40,334 bases of DNA from positions 1 to 40,334 of the forward strand of contig JAAAIG010000006.1 of the NCBI GenBank assembly GCA_015852425.1, read 5' to 3'. Shown in pieces: positions 1 to 10,960 of the stretch. The notes under the pieces are model-generated. The model did not search any database. It was given only the letters and a program-made list of their open reading frames with translations, and was not told the DNA's origin. The stretch's first letter is position 1. The number at the start of each line of letters is the position of its first letter. The stretch comes from Gryganskiella cystojenkinii. Taxonomy: Eukaryota > Mortierellomycota > Mortierellomycetes > Mortierellales > Mortierellaceae. Both the position numbers and the translations under genes were made by a program.

Positions 1-511
1 TGCCACCGGGAGTGGTCTTGAAGACACGGACCTCCTGCTTACCATTAACGACTGGCGCATAAAGGCCGATGGGCTGACGGAAGACAACAGTCTGGTAGCA
101 CACGAAGTTGTAACCCAAGTGACCGTCGTTAACCGAGGCCGCAAGGAGATGGAGGGCGGTCTGGAACTCGTAATCAGACTTCCACTTGTGGTTCTTGATC
201 TTTTGCAACTCGGCGAGGAGATCGACCTTGGGGGTCACGAAGGGCGAACCGTGGTGCTCCTTGGCAGAATCGATGAAAGGGAAAAAGTTGCCGTAGAGAG
301 AAGTGAGGGAATCAATGGTCTTGTGGGCAATATCCTTGTCGAACTTGAAGGTTGAGTAACAGGCACGGACGGTGTCGAGGTTGACAGAGCCAGAGTCGGA
401 TTGCTTGGAAAGGTCAGCGCAAGCATCCGCGGGGGCGGGGGCGGCCTTGGCGTTAACGGCCGAGACCATGCACACAGCAGCAGCGATGGTGAGAAGGGAG
501 GTGAACTTCAT
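1..511 (-). CDS. Secreted S41-family (CPAF-like) peptidase, N-terminal part, cut by the left edge
   Basis: The reading frame starts at ATG 511 on the minus strand and stays open to base 1, giving 170 residues with no stop, so the C-terminal part lies outside the window. Residues 1-21 are a classic signal peptide: MKF, a hydrophobic core (SLLTIAAAVCMVSA), then a small-residue cleavage region ending VNA. After an Ala/Pro linker comes a conserved-looking block with YGNFFPFIDSAKEH (about residues 67-80) and, near residue 128, a VNDGHLGYN motif. This matches what I recall of the N-terminal region of fungal secreted S41 serine peptidases, which carry an N-D-G-H motif. The catalytic Ser/Lys region is not visible, so activity cannot be judged. 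A TATA-like site lies about 160 bp upstream. The family call is from recalled motifs only. Confidence 0.75.
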   Translation of the reverse strand, partial: MKFTSLLTIAAAVCMVSAVNAKAAPAPADACADLSKQSDSGSVNLDTVRACYSTFKFDKDIAHKTIDSLTSLYGNFFPFIDSAKEHHGSPFVTPKVDLLAELQKIKNHKWKSDYEFQTALHLLAASVNDGHLGYNFVCYQTVVFRQPIGLYAPVVNGKQEVRVFKTTPGG

Positions 512-666
512 TGTTAGAGTAGAATGTAGAGGATTGGGGTGTCCCTGATAAGGGTGGAAGGGGTTGGTAGAGGGAGGAGGGTGAGGGGGGTAAGGGGTAG
601 GGTTGAGAGAGAAAAATGGTCCAAGGGAAAAAAACAAACCCCGGGGCAGCACCGTGGTTCCAGGGT

Positions 667-673
667 TTATATA
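667..673 (-). promoter_or_regulatory. Candidate TATA box of the S41 peptidase gene
   Basis: TATATAA read on the minus strand, 156-162 bp upstream of the ATG at 511. Spacing suits a core promoter with a 5' leader of about 100 bases. No transcript data support it. Confidence 0.4.
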
Positions 674-3091
674 CTTCTTCTTCTGAGCTTACTCAACAAC
701 GGTCATTAACGAAAAAACTCTCGGGGAACAAAAGGAATTGCAGGCAGGGGGGAAGAACAGGATTTTTCGCCCACTTGGACTTTTTTCTTGGTCCCTTCGC
801 CCGACGGTATTGTTTTCGCAAAGGGCTCTCAAACAAACCCTTCTAAAGCTCGACATCTTGACCAACTTTGGGAGGAAGGAAAGTGAACAAAAGAGACAAG
901 CACGCAAACCACTCGAACATCTTCTACGAATCAGGTTTCTCTCTATGCAGAAAGAGAGAATTGAATCCTTTGGGGGGGGGGACTGAGTGAGGAGAGCCCG
1001 TTCGTCTTTTTTCTCACTCTCAAATTTCTGACTTGCCTGTTGGTTGAAGGACTCTCTTGTTTTGGTAGTGCGTGTGCTCTCGCAGGATCGAGTTCACGAA
1101 TGAAAAGTCCAGGAACAGAGAATTTCGCCCTTTCTCGGTCTGAAAAAAAACCTAAACCAACTGACTTTCCTCTCCATCCCATCAATCACCAAGATGAGAA
1201 AAATAGATACAGTACATCGGGGCTCTCAACGCGTGAACATAAAAAAAAATCAACGAATGGTCTTCGGCCGGTCTCTCTTTTGTTCTGTATTTTCTGTACT
1301 ATTGCCCTGTGATATGAGATGTGTTTGTAGATGAGTGTCTTTTTTTTCTCTCTCGTCAACGTCTTGAATAAGCGCGAGTGGATGGGAAATATCCCCAGAG
1401 ATCAGCAACCAATTTGAAAGCAACGAAGCCGCGACAACAAAACGGATGCAAAGACTGCGAGGCAAAGAAACAGTCAAAATTCGAGGATAAAATTAGATCA
1501 ACAACAGCAAAAAAAAAGGGTCGAAGGGACTCGACTAAAGTTAATGGTCCATCTGGTTCAAGATTTCCCAGGGAAAAAAAGCAAAAAAAAGAGCAATTTG
1601 CAATTCTGGTGAGTTCAAACGCCAGCACCTGCTGCTGAAAGAGGGAGAGAAAAGAGGAAAAGATAGATGCGACAAACGGAGGTACCGTACAACAGCCCAA
1701 TCCATTTGTTGACGTAAACAAGACGAAAAAAAGCCTGCCTGAGCGTTGGCGTAAAAAGTGGGGAGCATGCCTTTGACATTGTATTTGTGGTTCGACAGCA
1801 GCTCTCTTCAAATTGTCCACCTGGATAGAAGTCGACATTGTCCATCCCCTCTCATAACAAAAAACAACAGCAAAGATCTGTTTGCACTGGACGTGTTCCG
1901 CGTTTTTATTTAATGATCGTGCCTGATTTTTTTGTTCGTGTAAAATCAGTCCTCCTCATCATTTCCGCCACTGTTCTTTTCCCCTTCACCCCAAGCCGAG
2001 GTTTTTCTGTTTCTTTCTTTTCGATCCTGTCTTTTTATGAGCGCGTGAATACGGCAATATAAAAACGACGAGGGTCCATTTTAGCGTGGTGAGCGGTCTC
2101 AAGATATTGCAGTAGTCCAGAGTCATTTTTTTTTTATCTTGTGTTTTGCAAAGTGTCGAATTTTCTGTTCAACGGTCGACCCTGCGCCTAACTTTGAAAA
2201 AGCCCCGGGGTGCCAAACACAAAAATGAAAAAGTAACGTCTGTTTTTTCCATTTTGTGCGCACAACAAAAACACAATGACTTGTGGGCGTTGAGTCAAAG
2301 AGGCGGCGCATCTTTTTGGACAGCCCGATTTGGACCGGAAAGGCAGGGGGGGAGGGGTGAACAACCAGTTCATCACTATTATTGCTCAACAAGACAACCC
2401 TCCCTGCGTTATTGTTGATGATCTCTTCCCTTCAACGCCGAGGGAACTCTGTTTGTTGTGTGAAAATGCAAAGAGATGCGCGCTCTTCAATTGGGTCCCT
2501 TTTGGAGGCAAACTTTTTTTTTGTGTTTGTCGACTGAATAAAAATGTCGCCATTATTAACTCTGTCTCTTTCAGATCGTGTATTTATTTGCCAGGGAACG
2601 CATCCGAATGGGAAGAAAGGTCTAGTGAGAGATGAAAAACCTTGTTGGCCCGTTATTTTCTTTTGTCGAATATGCTCGCCCTCATAGGCAACATTTCGCA
2701 AGGGGTGATGGAGTGCATAAGTATCCCTGCATAGATAAAGAAGAGCAAGCGGATGATGAAAACTGATAAAAGAAGTTACCGTAGAAAAGGCCAAAAACCG
2801 TCCCAACTGCCACTGTATCTACGTCGAGCATACTCGCGATTCGTCACTCTTCTCTATGCCTCATTACCAATCACGCCTTTGGTGAAGGACGCGACAAAAG
2901 ATATTTTAGCAGCCTAGGGAACTGAATCGACTTCCTTCTCTCTATGTAATCTGTCGGATAACTACGTCAATAACGAGCAGCTTGACAGCAGTGCTGGTCT
3001 ATTAATCTCTTCCATCCTCTTCTCTCCATCCGAATACTTCAAAGAGCGGCTCGACTTGGCGCCATTATTACCACCAAGTTCCAAGTTCCAG

Positions 3092-3116
3092 TTTTTTTTT
3101 TTTTTTTTTTTTTTTT
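3092..3116. repeat. 25-base poly-T tract
   Basis: An uninterrupted run of T. Just before it is a 7-bp tandem duplication (AAGTTCC twice, near 3077-3090). I found no matching direct repeat on the far side, so there is no target-site duplication to make this a retroposon tail. Shorter T tracts of the same kind occur at 29296-29312 and 37574-37593. Confidence 0.9.
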
Positions 3117-3425
3117 CGTTTGTTGACTCTTGGACTCCGTGTCCAACACCTTGGTTCTTTGTTGTCAGGCATCAAAATATCCTGGCAGTTTCCCTTGCCA
3201 CTCCAGCAGAGCTATTTTCCAACTTTTGATAAATACTTGAGACTATTTAATTGCATGTTTTGCTGATAATCGTTCTCATGCCTTCTTGCATGTCTCCCCG
3301 TTTTATTCTACCTGGCACAACTCCAAAAAAAAAAACTGGACATCTTCCATTTGTTTCCTCTCTCTTCTTCCTTTTCCTGCTGCTCCTGATTGCAGCCTCC
3401 TCGTCTTCCTCATCCTCTAGTTTGT

Positions 3426-4968
3426 CTATTGAGGGAGTTCGAATTTGGCGCCTTTCAACACTCTAATGCAAAAAAATAAAATGGAGTCAGTCCACGTAAT
3501 CAATGATCTAATCCAGAATTCAATTTTCCATGTAGTTTCGGAGCATTCTAGCGTTCCTTCTCCTCGTCTTCGTCCTAAAAACTTACTTTGTGAAGTAGAT
3601 AAAGAAAAAATCGCAATAAAGACCGGTCTGGATCGTTCCTGCAACCCAAACAATCCAATCAACATATCCTTCCGTGGCGTAACGGTAGATCCAGTTGACC
3701 AGGTAAAGAGCGCGGTAAGCACCCAACGCGAACAAGTAATGGGTCGTGATTACCTCGGCTTCGCCTGTCTTGGTCAACATGAAGAGTTGAGGCAAGATCG
3801 CGACAGCCTCCAAGTACACGGAGAATGTCCAGAGAATCTATAAGTGAAATATGTCGAGAACATAAAAACAATATTTGTACGACCACGAATTAGTATGAAA
3901 AAGAGAAAGAGGGCAAAAAAAAAAAAAAGGAAAAAAGGGTTGAATAACGCATTCTCTGTTGTCCGGAGAATGTGAAGACCGCACGTAGAATGGGCTCGAT
4001 GTGCAATAACGGGGTTGTCCTCGCTGTCCCCTGTTTTTGTTTTTTGTTTTCGATCTGTTCATCGTAGCAGCGAGGTGTGTAAAGTCGAGTCACGAAGTGA
4101 AAGCGTCCATGTCTCTTTGCATGGTTACCATTGACATTGAGGCTCCAATAGCTCGAGCGTATCCTCTGCATGGATCGGGTCCTCCCTCGATTTTTTTATC
4201 CAGAGATGAAAGTAGGCCCGTGCATCCGATGATCAAAGCCTCTCTCTCTGGTTCATAACAATTTGGTTCTTGCAGCTATTGCTGTTCCTGATGTTTTCCA
4301 CTGCTTTCGAGTCATCCTGATCAAGACTAAAAAACGACTGGAAAAAAAAAAGCTGCCCTGAAGAAAGGGAAAAAAAAGAACCAAAACACATTTTGTTTTT
4401 ACCTCCTGGAAAGTGAAAGCGTAGTTGGCAACGATGGCCAAGACCGCGGCACCTCCGATGACGTACTGGACTTGAAACGTATCGAGACGAGGATCATTCG
4501 TGGCCTTGAACTTGATCTTCATCAAGTAAACGATATAGAGTGACGAGGAGATGAAAAAGATCTTCATCATGGTGTTGTAAACGGATATGAAGCTCCTGAA
4601 GAGATCAAGGTAACGCGTCAAAAAGACGGCAGCATACAGTGCCTGTGTCTTGAACGAGATGCCTATTGTTGGACAGGAAGAAGACAGTTAGTGTTTGCTG
4701 ATAAAGTAGTAACAGTATTAACAGTACGTGCAGAAGGTGCTGGTCGGCGAAGTGAATGTTGTTCGTTCGAGGTCGTTTCTTGGCGAAACGATGGTTGAAT
4801 GTGGCTATGTAGACAATCTCCCCCACAAAAGGGTCGTGTTTGCCTCGGATATTTGGAGAAACGAGGAGGGACCGTACCTGCGACGGAACGCGTCTTTTGC
4901 ATCTTGAGCAAGAGGATCAGGATTGATCCCAGATGCATGAGATCTGCTACGAGACGGAACAGGTTCAT
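3426..4968 (-). CDS. ERD2: ER lumen protein-retaining receptor (KDEL/HDEL receptor)
   Basis: Seven-helix receptor that binds escaped ER proteins by their C-terminal HDEL/KDEL tails in the Golgi and returns them in COPI vesicles. Four exons on the minus strand: 4968-4878, 4662-4403, 3837-3587 and 3462-3426, with introns of 215, 565 and 124 bp. All have GT-AG ends and the frame is kept throughout. The product is exactly 212 residues, the usual family length. It begins [16 protein letters not shown] and carries the hallmark blocks [58 protein letters not shown] and TILYCDFF-like [15 protein letters not shown]. The tail KGAKFELPQ comes from the short last exon and keeps the K-rich COPI-sorting character of the family. 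The second intron is unusually long for this window. Identification is essentially certain. Confidence 0.97.
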
Positions 4969-6092
4969 GTCGTAAAGTTATTTCGCTGGGCGGGTGTTGT
5001 TGGTGGGTAGATGAAAATATAGAAGTCAATGAGATGATAAAAGGGGAGGGGGGGGGATCCTTTTTTTTTTGGAATATCGTGTCGTAGTTGTCGGAGCGAA
5101 TAAGAAAACGTCTGCTGGTTGGGTGGGGATGACACGGATGACCGTTAAGACGTTGTTTGGTTGTAGAATGACAAATAGAGGGACAGATGAAATTAATGAT
5201 GACGAGGTGATGGAGATTTGCATTCAAAAGGCTTGGAGCTGAATTAGAATGTGAGCATCAGTGCCCATTCTTTCTTTAGCTCACTTCGAGGGGAGGAACC
5301 TTTCTCTCGCCGTGGAAGGTGGCAGGATTTGAGTGGAGGGGAGAGAAACGGTGTTTTAACATATTTACGTACACTCCTTTTTGTGAACGTGATTTCTTTT
5401 TTTTTTTTTACCAAAACAACCTCGTAGCCGTTGCCATCATCGGCGAGGGTACTGAACGAGGATGAATGAATGGAGAGTGGGGAAAGGTGGGAAAAGGTGC
5501 GACCCAGAGTAGCAACAAGTCTTGAGACGGAGAGGGAAGGAGAGAAAAACTAATGATCCTTTTATTATTAAAGACCAAGATGACTGGATCTCCTTCATCC
5601 AAGAAAAAGGGCACTGATTCACTGCCTGATCAGCAAGCTGATCGTACTGTTGCAGACACCAAATCCTCGAGAAAATAGATCCATAGAGTGCGAGTTTTCT
5701 TTTTTCAGAGGGAACAAAAATAAGAGAAAAGAGAAGAGTTTGTATGATTCAAATCAAGCAAAGCTTCAATCATCAAAGAACGATCGACGCTGCTGCACCA
5801 AATTGATCATTTAATCGTGCATGGTTAACCAATTTGTCTCTTATCGCCCCCCCTCACTCCCGAAGGAGAAAAAAAGGACTAGAGAAAAAAACTTATCACC
5901 GGCGACAAAGTCTCACGATTTCCAATGGGCAATCGGACAATGGCAGGCAACAACATGCTTCAAAGTTAAGATCTCAATTCAAAGGCTGCCGTGGATCGAG
6001 ACTATTTATACAGGTGATCATGTGATCTCTGAGAATAAAAAAGCCGAGCTTTTGTACAGGGGATTTTTATTATTATTATTTTTTGCTTTCCA
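4969..6092. other. Spacer upstream of ERD2 and downstream of the UsgS-like gene
   Basis: Holds the ERD2 promoter (no clear TATA box) and the 3' region of the next minus-strand gene. Only short, low-complexity frames are present on either strand. I see no RNA gene or repeat apart from short T and G runs near 5049-5071 and 5398-5410. Confidence 0.55.
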
Positions 6093-8951
6093 CTAACGAC
6101 CGACCGTGAACGTCTTCTTGAGAGGCCCCGCAGCAAATTTGAATTGGGTTGGCGTGGACTTGGACCCGTGCACGATTCGAAGACCAATGATGGGATCCTC
6201 TTCATTCAGGTGGAAACCCACGATGCTCTCTGAAGGGGTATCAGCGACCTCCTTGCTGTCGATGGTAGTCGTCGTCGCGGTCGGGACAAGCTCCGTTGTG
6301 GTCGCTTCACCAGCAATCCGGTGGCTGGTATTCGGTGTCCGATGGATCTTGTACAGCGCAGAGTCCAACGTCTGGTCGATATCCGCCTCGAGTAATTGAA
6401 GGCTCTGACGCATCAAGGCCGACAATCCTCCAGAGCCACGGGGATCGATCATCTCTGCAGGCATCATACCAAGAGACTTATGGACCAAAGCCGTGGAGTT
6501 TCCTTGTGTATTGATCGTAGTTGTTTCCTCCTCGTCTCGCTCCTGAGGCAGGACAGGCAGAGACTTCATCTGGATCAACGATGGTTTTGTGCTTTTCGTA
6601 GTGACGGCCGAGTAAGCTGGAGCGTCGGCCATGGCTGATTCGCTGTTGGACTTGATGTGACGAGACGTTTCATGGTCATGGGTCGTCGATTTTGATTTTG
6701 AGGGACTTTTGGGTTTCTTGAATTCGGATCCAGAAGCCGTCCTCGTCGGGCGTAAGGGGATATGGCTCGAATCGATGCCAGTAGCAGCAGCGCCGTTGGC
6801 CACTCCATCATCTTGATCCTCGTTGGCATCCTCATCTTCATCAGACGAGGAGGAGGATTCTTCCTCGGTATCTGTGGATTCATCCTCAGTCGCGGTCGAA
6901 ACGTATTCTTCCTCTTCCTCTTGAACGGCCTCCTCTTCTTCCTCAGAGACCTCCTCGCCCTCAGATGTGATCAGGACCTTAGGGTCTGCTTTCTTGGCCC
7001 GCTCCAACTCCAATCTCATCTTTCTTCGGTTTCGCTCCTCCATCTTGATCCTTCTGGCCTCCGCGTGGAGTTTTTGAGCCTCCTCGCGAAGTCTCTGGGC
7101 ATCTGCACGTCGTTGACGCTCCATCTCCCTGGCGGCCGTTCTCTGTGCTCGAGAGCCTTCCCGAGCCATCTGTTGAGCGGCTTGAGCCATGGCTTGACGG
7201 GCATTGGCCATGGCAGCGGCGATGGTTTCTTGTTGATAAAGATCTGTTTCGGCGCTTTCCTGAAGGGGCCATCCTTGTATATCATTTGACATCAACGGAG
7301 GTGCAAAGATGACGGCAGGTGCGGTCGGTACGGTGTCGAGTGTCTTGCGATCCGCGAAGTTGTAGGATTGAAGGTCCATGGCGGCCGAGGCTTGCGCAAT
7401 CGTTTGTTTCTCGGACAGTTTTGAAGATGATGTTTGATATGACATTTGGCGACGTTGTTGTTGGTTTTGCTGCCGCTGCTGCTGCTGTTGTTGTTGTTGC
7501 TGCTGCTGTTGTTGTTGTTGCTGCTGCTGTTGTTGCTGTTGTTGTTGTTGTTGTCGTTGTTGTTGCTGCTGCTGCTGCTGCTGCTCTTGTTGTTGCTGCC
7601 GTTGTTGATGCTCCATCTGCTTCTGATGTTGTTCTACTTGACGCTGCTGCTCGACCTGTTGCTTCCTCTGCTCATGCGACTGATTCAATAGCTGTTGTCG
7701 CTGCTCCATCATATGCTGTCGTTGCTGTTGAAGATGTTGCTTAAGCATGAGCTGAGACTGTTGATGAGTTCGTTGGTTCTTGACGACTTCCTCAGCCTCT
7801 CGAATCAGGGTGTCCTTGCGTAACTTGTGGAAATTAAGATCTGTTTTAATTTGCGCTGGCGTAACGGCAGTCTCGACTCCTTGGTCGAAATTGTAAAAGG
7901 ATGTTCTTGAAATTTCGTCCGTGGACGAGGGTCTACCATGTTCTGTCGGTCGAGTGGCCTTGTTCGTTGTCGCCGAGGACCAACCCATGATGGACGTCTT
8001 GACCTCGGTTCCTTCCCAGTCTTTATCGACAGCGTCACCTTGACCCTGGGCGATGCCCTTGAGGCCCGGATACTTTAACTCGAGGATATCGCTTCCGGCG
8101 ACTCGACCGTTGCCACGGTTCTCCATCCTCCCACAGGAAGTCGCCAAAAGCCTTGCGACCGCGGGAATCAAGAACGGCAGAAACGCGACTCCGATCCAGG
8201 GAATCATCACGAGGAGCCACGCGCCCATGGCAAACCCGGCTAGTTCCATGCCATGCTCGTTCCACCAAGCCCGTTCCTCCCAGATCTTGAAATTGACACG
8301 GACCAGATACGGCTGCAAGAGTTCACGGAGAAAGAGTTGTTGGACCATTGACAGTTCCACAAACCAGACTGTCCATCTAGGTCCAATGAAACCCGAGACG
8401 ACGATGAGTTTCAAAAGTGCATAGGTCACACCCTTGCCCTTGAGGTAGTGTTGCGTGACAAATAAACCAGAGAGGACCCCAGGCCAGTGGGAATAGGTGC
8501 CTTTGGGTTGATTGACGAGAAAGTGAATGGATCCGATGAGGACGTAGGCCCGCAAGGTTCGGTTGAGGTACTCGCGAACTTGGACAAAATACCGAGGACC
8601 TGGTTTCGCAACGATATCGGCGCGTTGATCAGACTTCTGATGTTGAACAGTCTTCATAAAGAGTTGATCCCAAGGATCTGGATAGAGGTACCGATAGAGC
8701 AAAACGGTGGGGAAACAGAGTTGGTTGAAGGAGACACATCGTTGTTGGGTCTGATACATGATATAGTCGAGGATCTTTTGGAGAGTCAGGACTTGGACAG
8801 AGAGTTTGAGGACTGAGCATTGTACGGTCCGGTCCCCTTGGAGAACGAGCTCTTGAAGGGCTGTGGAGAGATGTTCGAGGCCAGAGACGAAACGGGAGAA
8901 AGACTCGCGCATGGGGTCCTCGAGCTCTCTGTCGTCCCTTCTTCGTGACAT
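6093..8951 (-). CDS. UsgS-like multi-pass membrane protein with poly-Q tract and acidic tail (952 aa)
   Basis: A single intronless frame of 952 residues. The first 270 residues are membrane-protein-like: hydrophobic stretches near 134-147, 178-192, and a strong pair at 237-270 (FAMGAWLLVMIPWIGVAF). The block RELLQPYLVRVNF, then RAWW, EHG and the IPWIGVAF segment, resembles what I recall of the fungal transmembrane protein UsgS (RELL-PY-R-F, RRW, GFGFGFY, IPLLGV). I know of no biochemical function for UsgS. Residues about 390-500 are a glutamine-rich segment with about 26 consecutive Gln near 467-492. It is followed by an R/E/A-rich helical region (about 590-655), a Glu/Asp/Ser-rich acidic stretch (about 660-717) and a disordered tail ending KKTFTVGR. 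The tail regions look like a lineage-specific extension. The family link is from memory and moderate. Confidence 0.82.
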   Translation of the reverse strand: MSRRRDDRELEDPMRESFSRFVSGLEHLSTALQELVLQGDRTVQCSVLKLSVQVLTLQKILDYIMYQTQQRCVSFNQLCFPTVLLYRYLYPDPWDQLFMKTVQHQKSDQRADIVAKPGPRYFVQVREYLNRTLRAYVLIGSIHFLVNQPKGTYSHWPGVLSGLFVTQHYLKGKGVTYALLKLIVVSGFIGPRWTVWFVELSMVQQLFLRELLQPYLVRVNFKIWEERAWWNEHGMELAGFAMGAWLLVMIPWIGVAFLPFLIPAVARLLATSCGRMENRGNGRVAGSDILELKYPGLKGIAQGQGDAVDKDWEGTEVKTSIMGWSSATTNKATRPTEHGRPSSTDEISRTSFYNFDQGVETAVTPAQIKTDLNFHKLRKDTLIREAEEVVKNQRTHQQSQLMLKQHLQQQRQHMMEQRQQLLNQSHEQRKQQVEQQRQVEQHQKQMEHQQRQQQQEQQQQQQQQQRQQQQQQQQQQQQQQQQQQQQQQQQQQRQQNQQQRRQMSYQTSSSKLSEKQTIAQASAAMDLQSYNFADRKTLDTVPTAPAVIFAPPLMSNDIQGWPLQESAETDLYQQETIAAAMANARQAMAQAAQQMAREGSRAQRTAAREMERQRRADAQRLREEAQKLHAEARRIKMEERNRRKMRLELERAKKADPKVLITSEGEEVSEEEEEAVQEEEEEYVSTATEDESTDTEEESSSSSDEDEDANEDQDDGVANGAAATGIDSSHIPLRPTRTASGSEFKKPKSPSKSKSTTHDHETSRHIKSNSESAMADAPAYSAVTTKSTKPSLIQMKSLPVLPQERDEEETTTINTQGNSTALVHKSLGMMPAEMIDPRGSGGLSALMRQSLQLLEADIDQTLDSALYKIHRTPNTSHRIAGEATTTELVPTATTTTIDSKEVADTPSESIVGFHLNEEDPIIGLRIVHGSKSTPTQFKFAAGPLKKTFTVGR
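7463..7600 (-). repeat. Glutamine-coding CAA/CAG repeat inside the UsgS-like gene
   Basis: On the minus strand this codes for nearly unbroken Gln, interrupted by a few Arg, Glu and Asn codons. CAA and CAG are irregularly mixed rather than forming a pure triplet repeat, which points to retention at the protein level more than to recent slippage. Confidence 0.9.
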
Positions 8952-9537
8952 ATCGAGAACAGGAAAGATAAAGTGGAAATTTGAGTTGGGCTGAGGAGAT
9001 TATACGTAAGTGAGGAGAGAGGAGGAAAGGGAGAGGGAAAGGGAGAGTGAGAGTAAGTGGGAGATGGGGTATATGGAGTGATGAGAGAACAGGGTTATGA
9101 TACTAATTGATGAAAGAATAGATGGAGGGAATGGAAAAAAGGAATTAAAACAAAGCGACTTCGCTGAGAAGAAAAAAAATCTTGGCGTTCACAGCCCCGT
9201 CCGCACAGAGCACAAAAAAGTTTTTGTTCCTCTTCTTTGTCTTTGTTGATGCTCAATCACCCTTTTCTCTTGTCTTTTGCTCAGTGCTTCGTAGGGTTTT
9301 GCTTGTATCTCTCCACACCTTTTCTTTCTCTCTTTACTTTTGTGCACTGGGAAATAAAGACCATACAAAAGAGTGTCATCAACATCTCTTTCTTCAATCG
9401 TTTATTTAAAAGAATGGTTATAAGAGAGTCCTGTAAAAAAAAAAAAGATAACTGTTTCCTTTCCAGCATGGTTTAGGTGTCAGAAGGTTTAGTTAATGTT
9501 TTTTTTTTTTTAAGAAATTGTCATCGAGACGAGTTCT
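8952..9537. other. Spacer between the UsgS-like gene and RPS26
   Basis: Contains the purine-rich (plus strand) leader of the UsgS-like gene at about 9000-9060, which is CT-rich when read in the gene's direction, and the 3' region of RPS26. No convincing frame or RNA gene is seen. Confidence 0.5.
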
Positions 9538-10960
9538 TTACAGGGGCTTGGCAGCCTGCTGGGGAGCAACCTTCTTGCCATCCTACAAAAGTCGGAAAAT
9601 ATAACATTAAGCGACAGCCATGTTAGCAAAACAAGAACAATTTTTTTGAGAATCATGCACACACAAAAACACAAGGTCATTTTCAAACTCGATTCCATGT
9701 CGAAAAGGTTTACCTTGAAACGGAAGCGTGGTGGGGGAGCACGGGAGCGACGACCGACGCGGGAACGGACACGGACGATGTGAGCGTGAACGGCGCAGGA
9801 GATGCAGTAGTGAATCTTGATGTAGAACTTGGGCAAGGTGTACTCTGCAAGAAGATTACAAATAAAATAGAGGGGTCGTTTAGATCAAATGCTCTGGTAT
9901 CTCATATTCGGTAGTATTGTCCAGTTTTCAAGCTCTTTGATGACAGTTCTCCATGACTTTGATTCCCCCTGTCCACCGAGAATCTCCTGGCCGACTTTGG
10001 CCCTGAGAGTTAACAGATCGAGACGAAATATCGAACATTGTTCTTGATATCTTCATCAAGGACATTTTCCCGAACATATTGCTGATTCCCTCGGGATCCA
10101 ATGCAATGGCCACTGCCTCCTGTCTCCATGTTTTTGCTGTTGTCTTGTGGAAATATAGCTTCGGAAGTCGGGCGGTTCCTTACCCTTGTAGACAAGAGCC
10201 TCAGTGATGTCACGAACGGCAGCCAACTCGACCATAGGGCGAACGGTGTAACGCTTGACGGCCTTGTCCTTGGGGACGCAGCGGGAGCAGTTAGAGCAGC
10301 GAACGGGCTTGACGTGGCCGCGTCCGTTCTTGTTGCGTCCGTGATTTCTTCTCTTGAAGGTCTGTGTTAAAGAGAATTCATTGCAGGAAGAAAGTGGGGA
10401 GGTAGATTTGTGAGTAAACTCTGATTTCCGATGAAGGTGATTGAGGGTACGATTTGGGTAGGTTGAGAGATCTTTAGTGCTGATTGATGATCCCTGTTCC
10501 TGTTTAGACAAGTTTGATTCATCTTGGTCATAGTTCATAGTCTGTCGATTTGATCCCAAGTAGAGTACTGTTTTCCTCCATCGCCCAAAAGCCAAGTCTT
10601 TTATCGCTTGCAGAGCGATGGACAAGTGTCAGCGCCTGGCAATAGATTCTCCCTGCACTGACATTGCGCCTCTCTTGGTTCCCCGCGAAGAATGGAAATG
10701 GATCTTATTCTGTCATGCAAAGAAGGCAGGTTTGACACCACATCCATGCGATTCCTCCATGGGATCCTGATGACGATGTACATAAAAGTCGATCCTGGGT
10801 TATAACGGCAATGGTTCCTCCTGTTGAGACGATGATGGTGATGCGGCTCCCGTCATGTCGAGATAGATGGATCGATGGACTGCTGGATCGATGGATGGAT
10901 AGTCGAGGTCCATGGTTTGATGCGCCGAGAGAGTGTACGCCCCGTAAGAGTCAGTACCAT
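9538..10960 (-). CDS. RPS26: 40S ribosomal protein eS26 (RPS26)
   Basis: Component of the small ribosomal subunit near the mRNA exit. Exons are 10960-10958 (ATG only, inferred), 10361-10184, 9844-9714 and 9582-9538, with introns of 596, 339 and 131 bp. Exons 2 to 4 are certain: [75 protein letters not shown] and the tail APPPRFRFK. The two CxxC pairs (CSNC and CISC) are the family zinc site. The total is 118 residues, within the normal size. The acceptor before T2 is in phase 0, so exon 1 must end after a whole codon. The only ATG directly followed by GT that I found in the 600 bp upstream is at 10958-10960 (ATG then GTACTGAC), hence the chosen start; that exon is a prediction. Confidence 0.94.
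10861..10905. repeat. Short imperfect repeat in RPS26 intron 1
   Basis: GGATCGATGGA occurs twice 16 bp apart, within a run of GATG/GATC words. It lies in the predicted first intron of RPS26. It is likely a small microsatellite. Confidence 0.6.

Larger units (their letters stand above)
512..3425. other. 2.9-kb gene-free spacer
   Basis: The stretch lies upstream of the S41 gene and downstream of ERD2. Open frames here are short, overlap on both strands and translate to F/S/R/K-rich low-complexity peptides with no motif I recognise, including a 160-codon minus frame at 1356-1838. Homopolymer A and T runs are frequent, ending in a 25-base T run at 3092-3116. I see no tRNA or other RNA gene and no transposon ends. 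Confidence 0.6.

Noticed and set aside
1356..1838. 160-codon minus-strand frame in the first spacer
   Set aside because: The translation is F/S/R-rich low complexity from A- and T-run DNA, and overlapping frames of similar length exist on the other strand.
3077..3116. Poly-T tract as the tail of a retroposed element
   Set aside because: No target-site duplication and no element-like sequence were found on the far side.
7319..7744. Plus-strand Ala/Val- and Leu-rich frames
   Set aside because: These are antisense shadows of the poly-Gln codons of the UsgS-like gene.
9938..10010. Possible C/D-box snoRNA on the plus strand inside RPS26 intron 2 (TGATGA ... CTGA, 68 nt apart, with about 5 bp of flanking pairing)
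   Set aside because: It is antisense to the host gene, the C box lacks the preferred purine, no internal boxes are clear, and intronic snoRNAs lie on the host strand.
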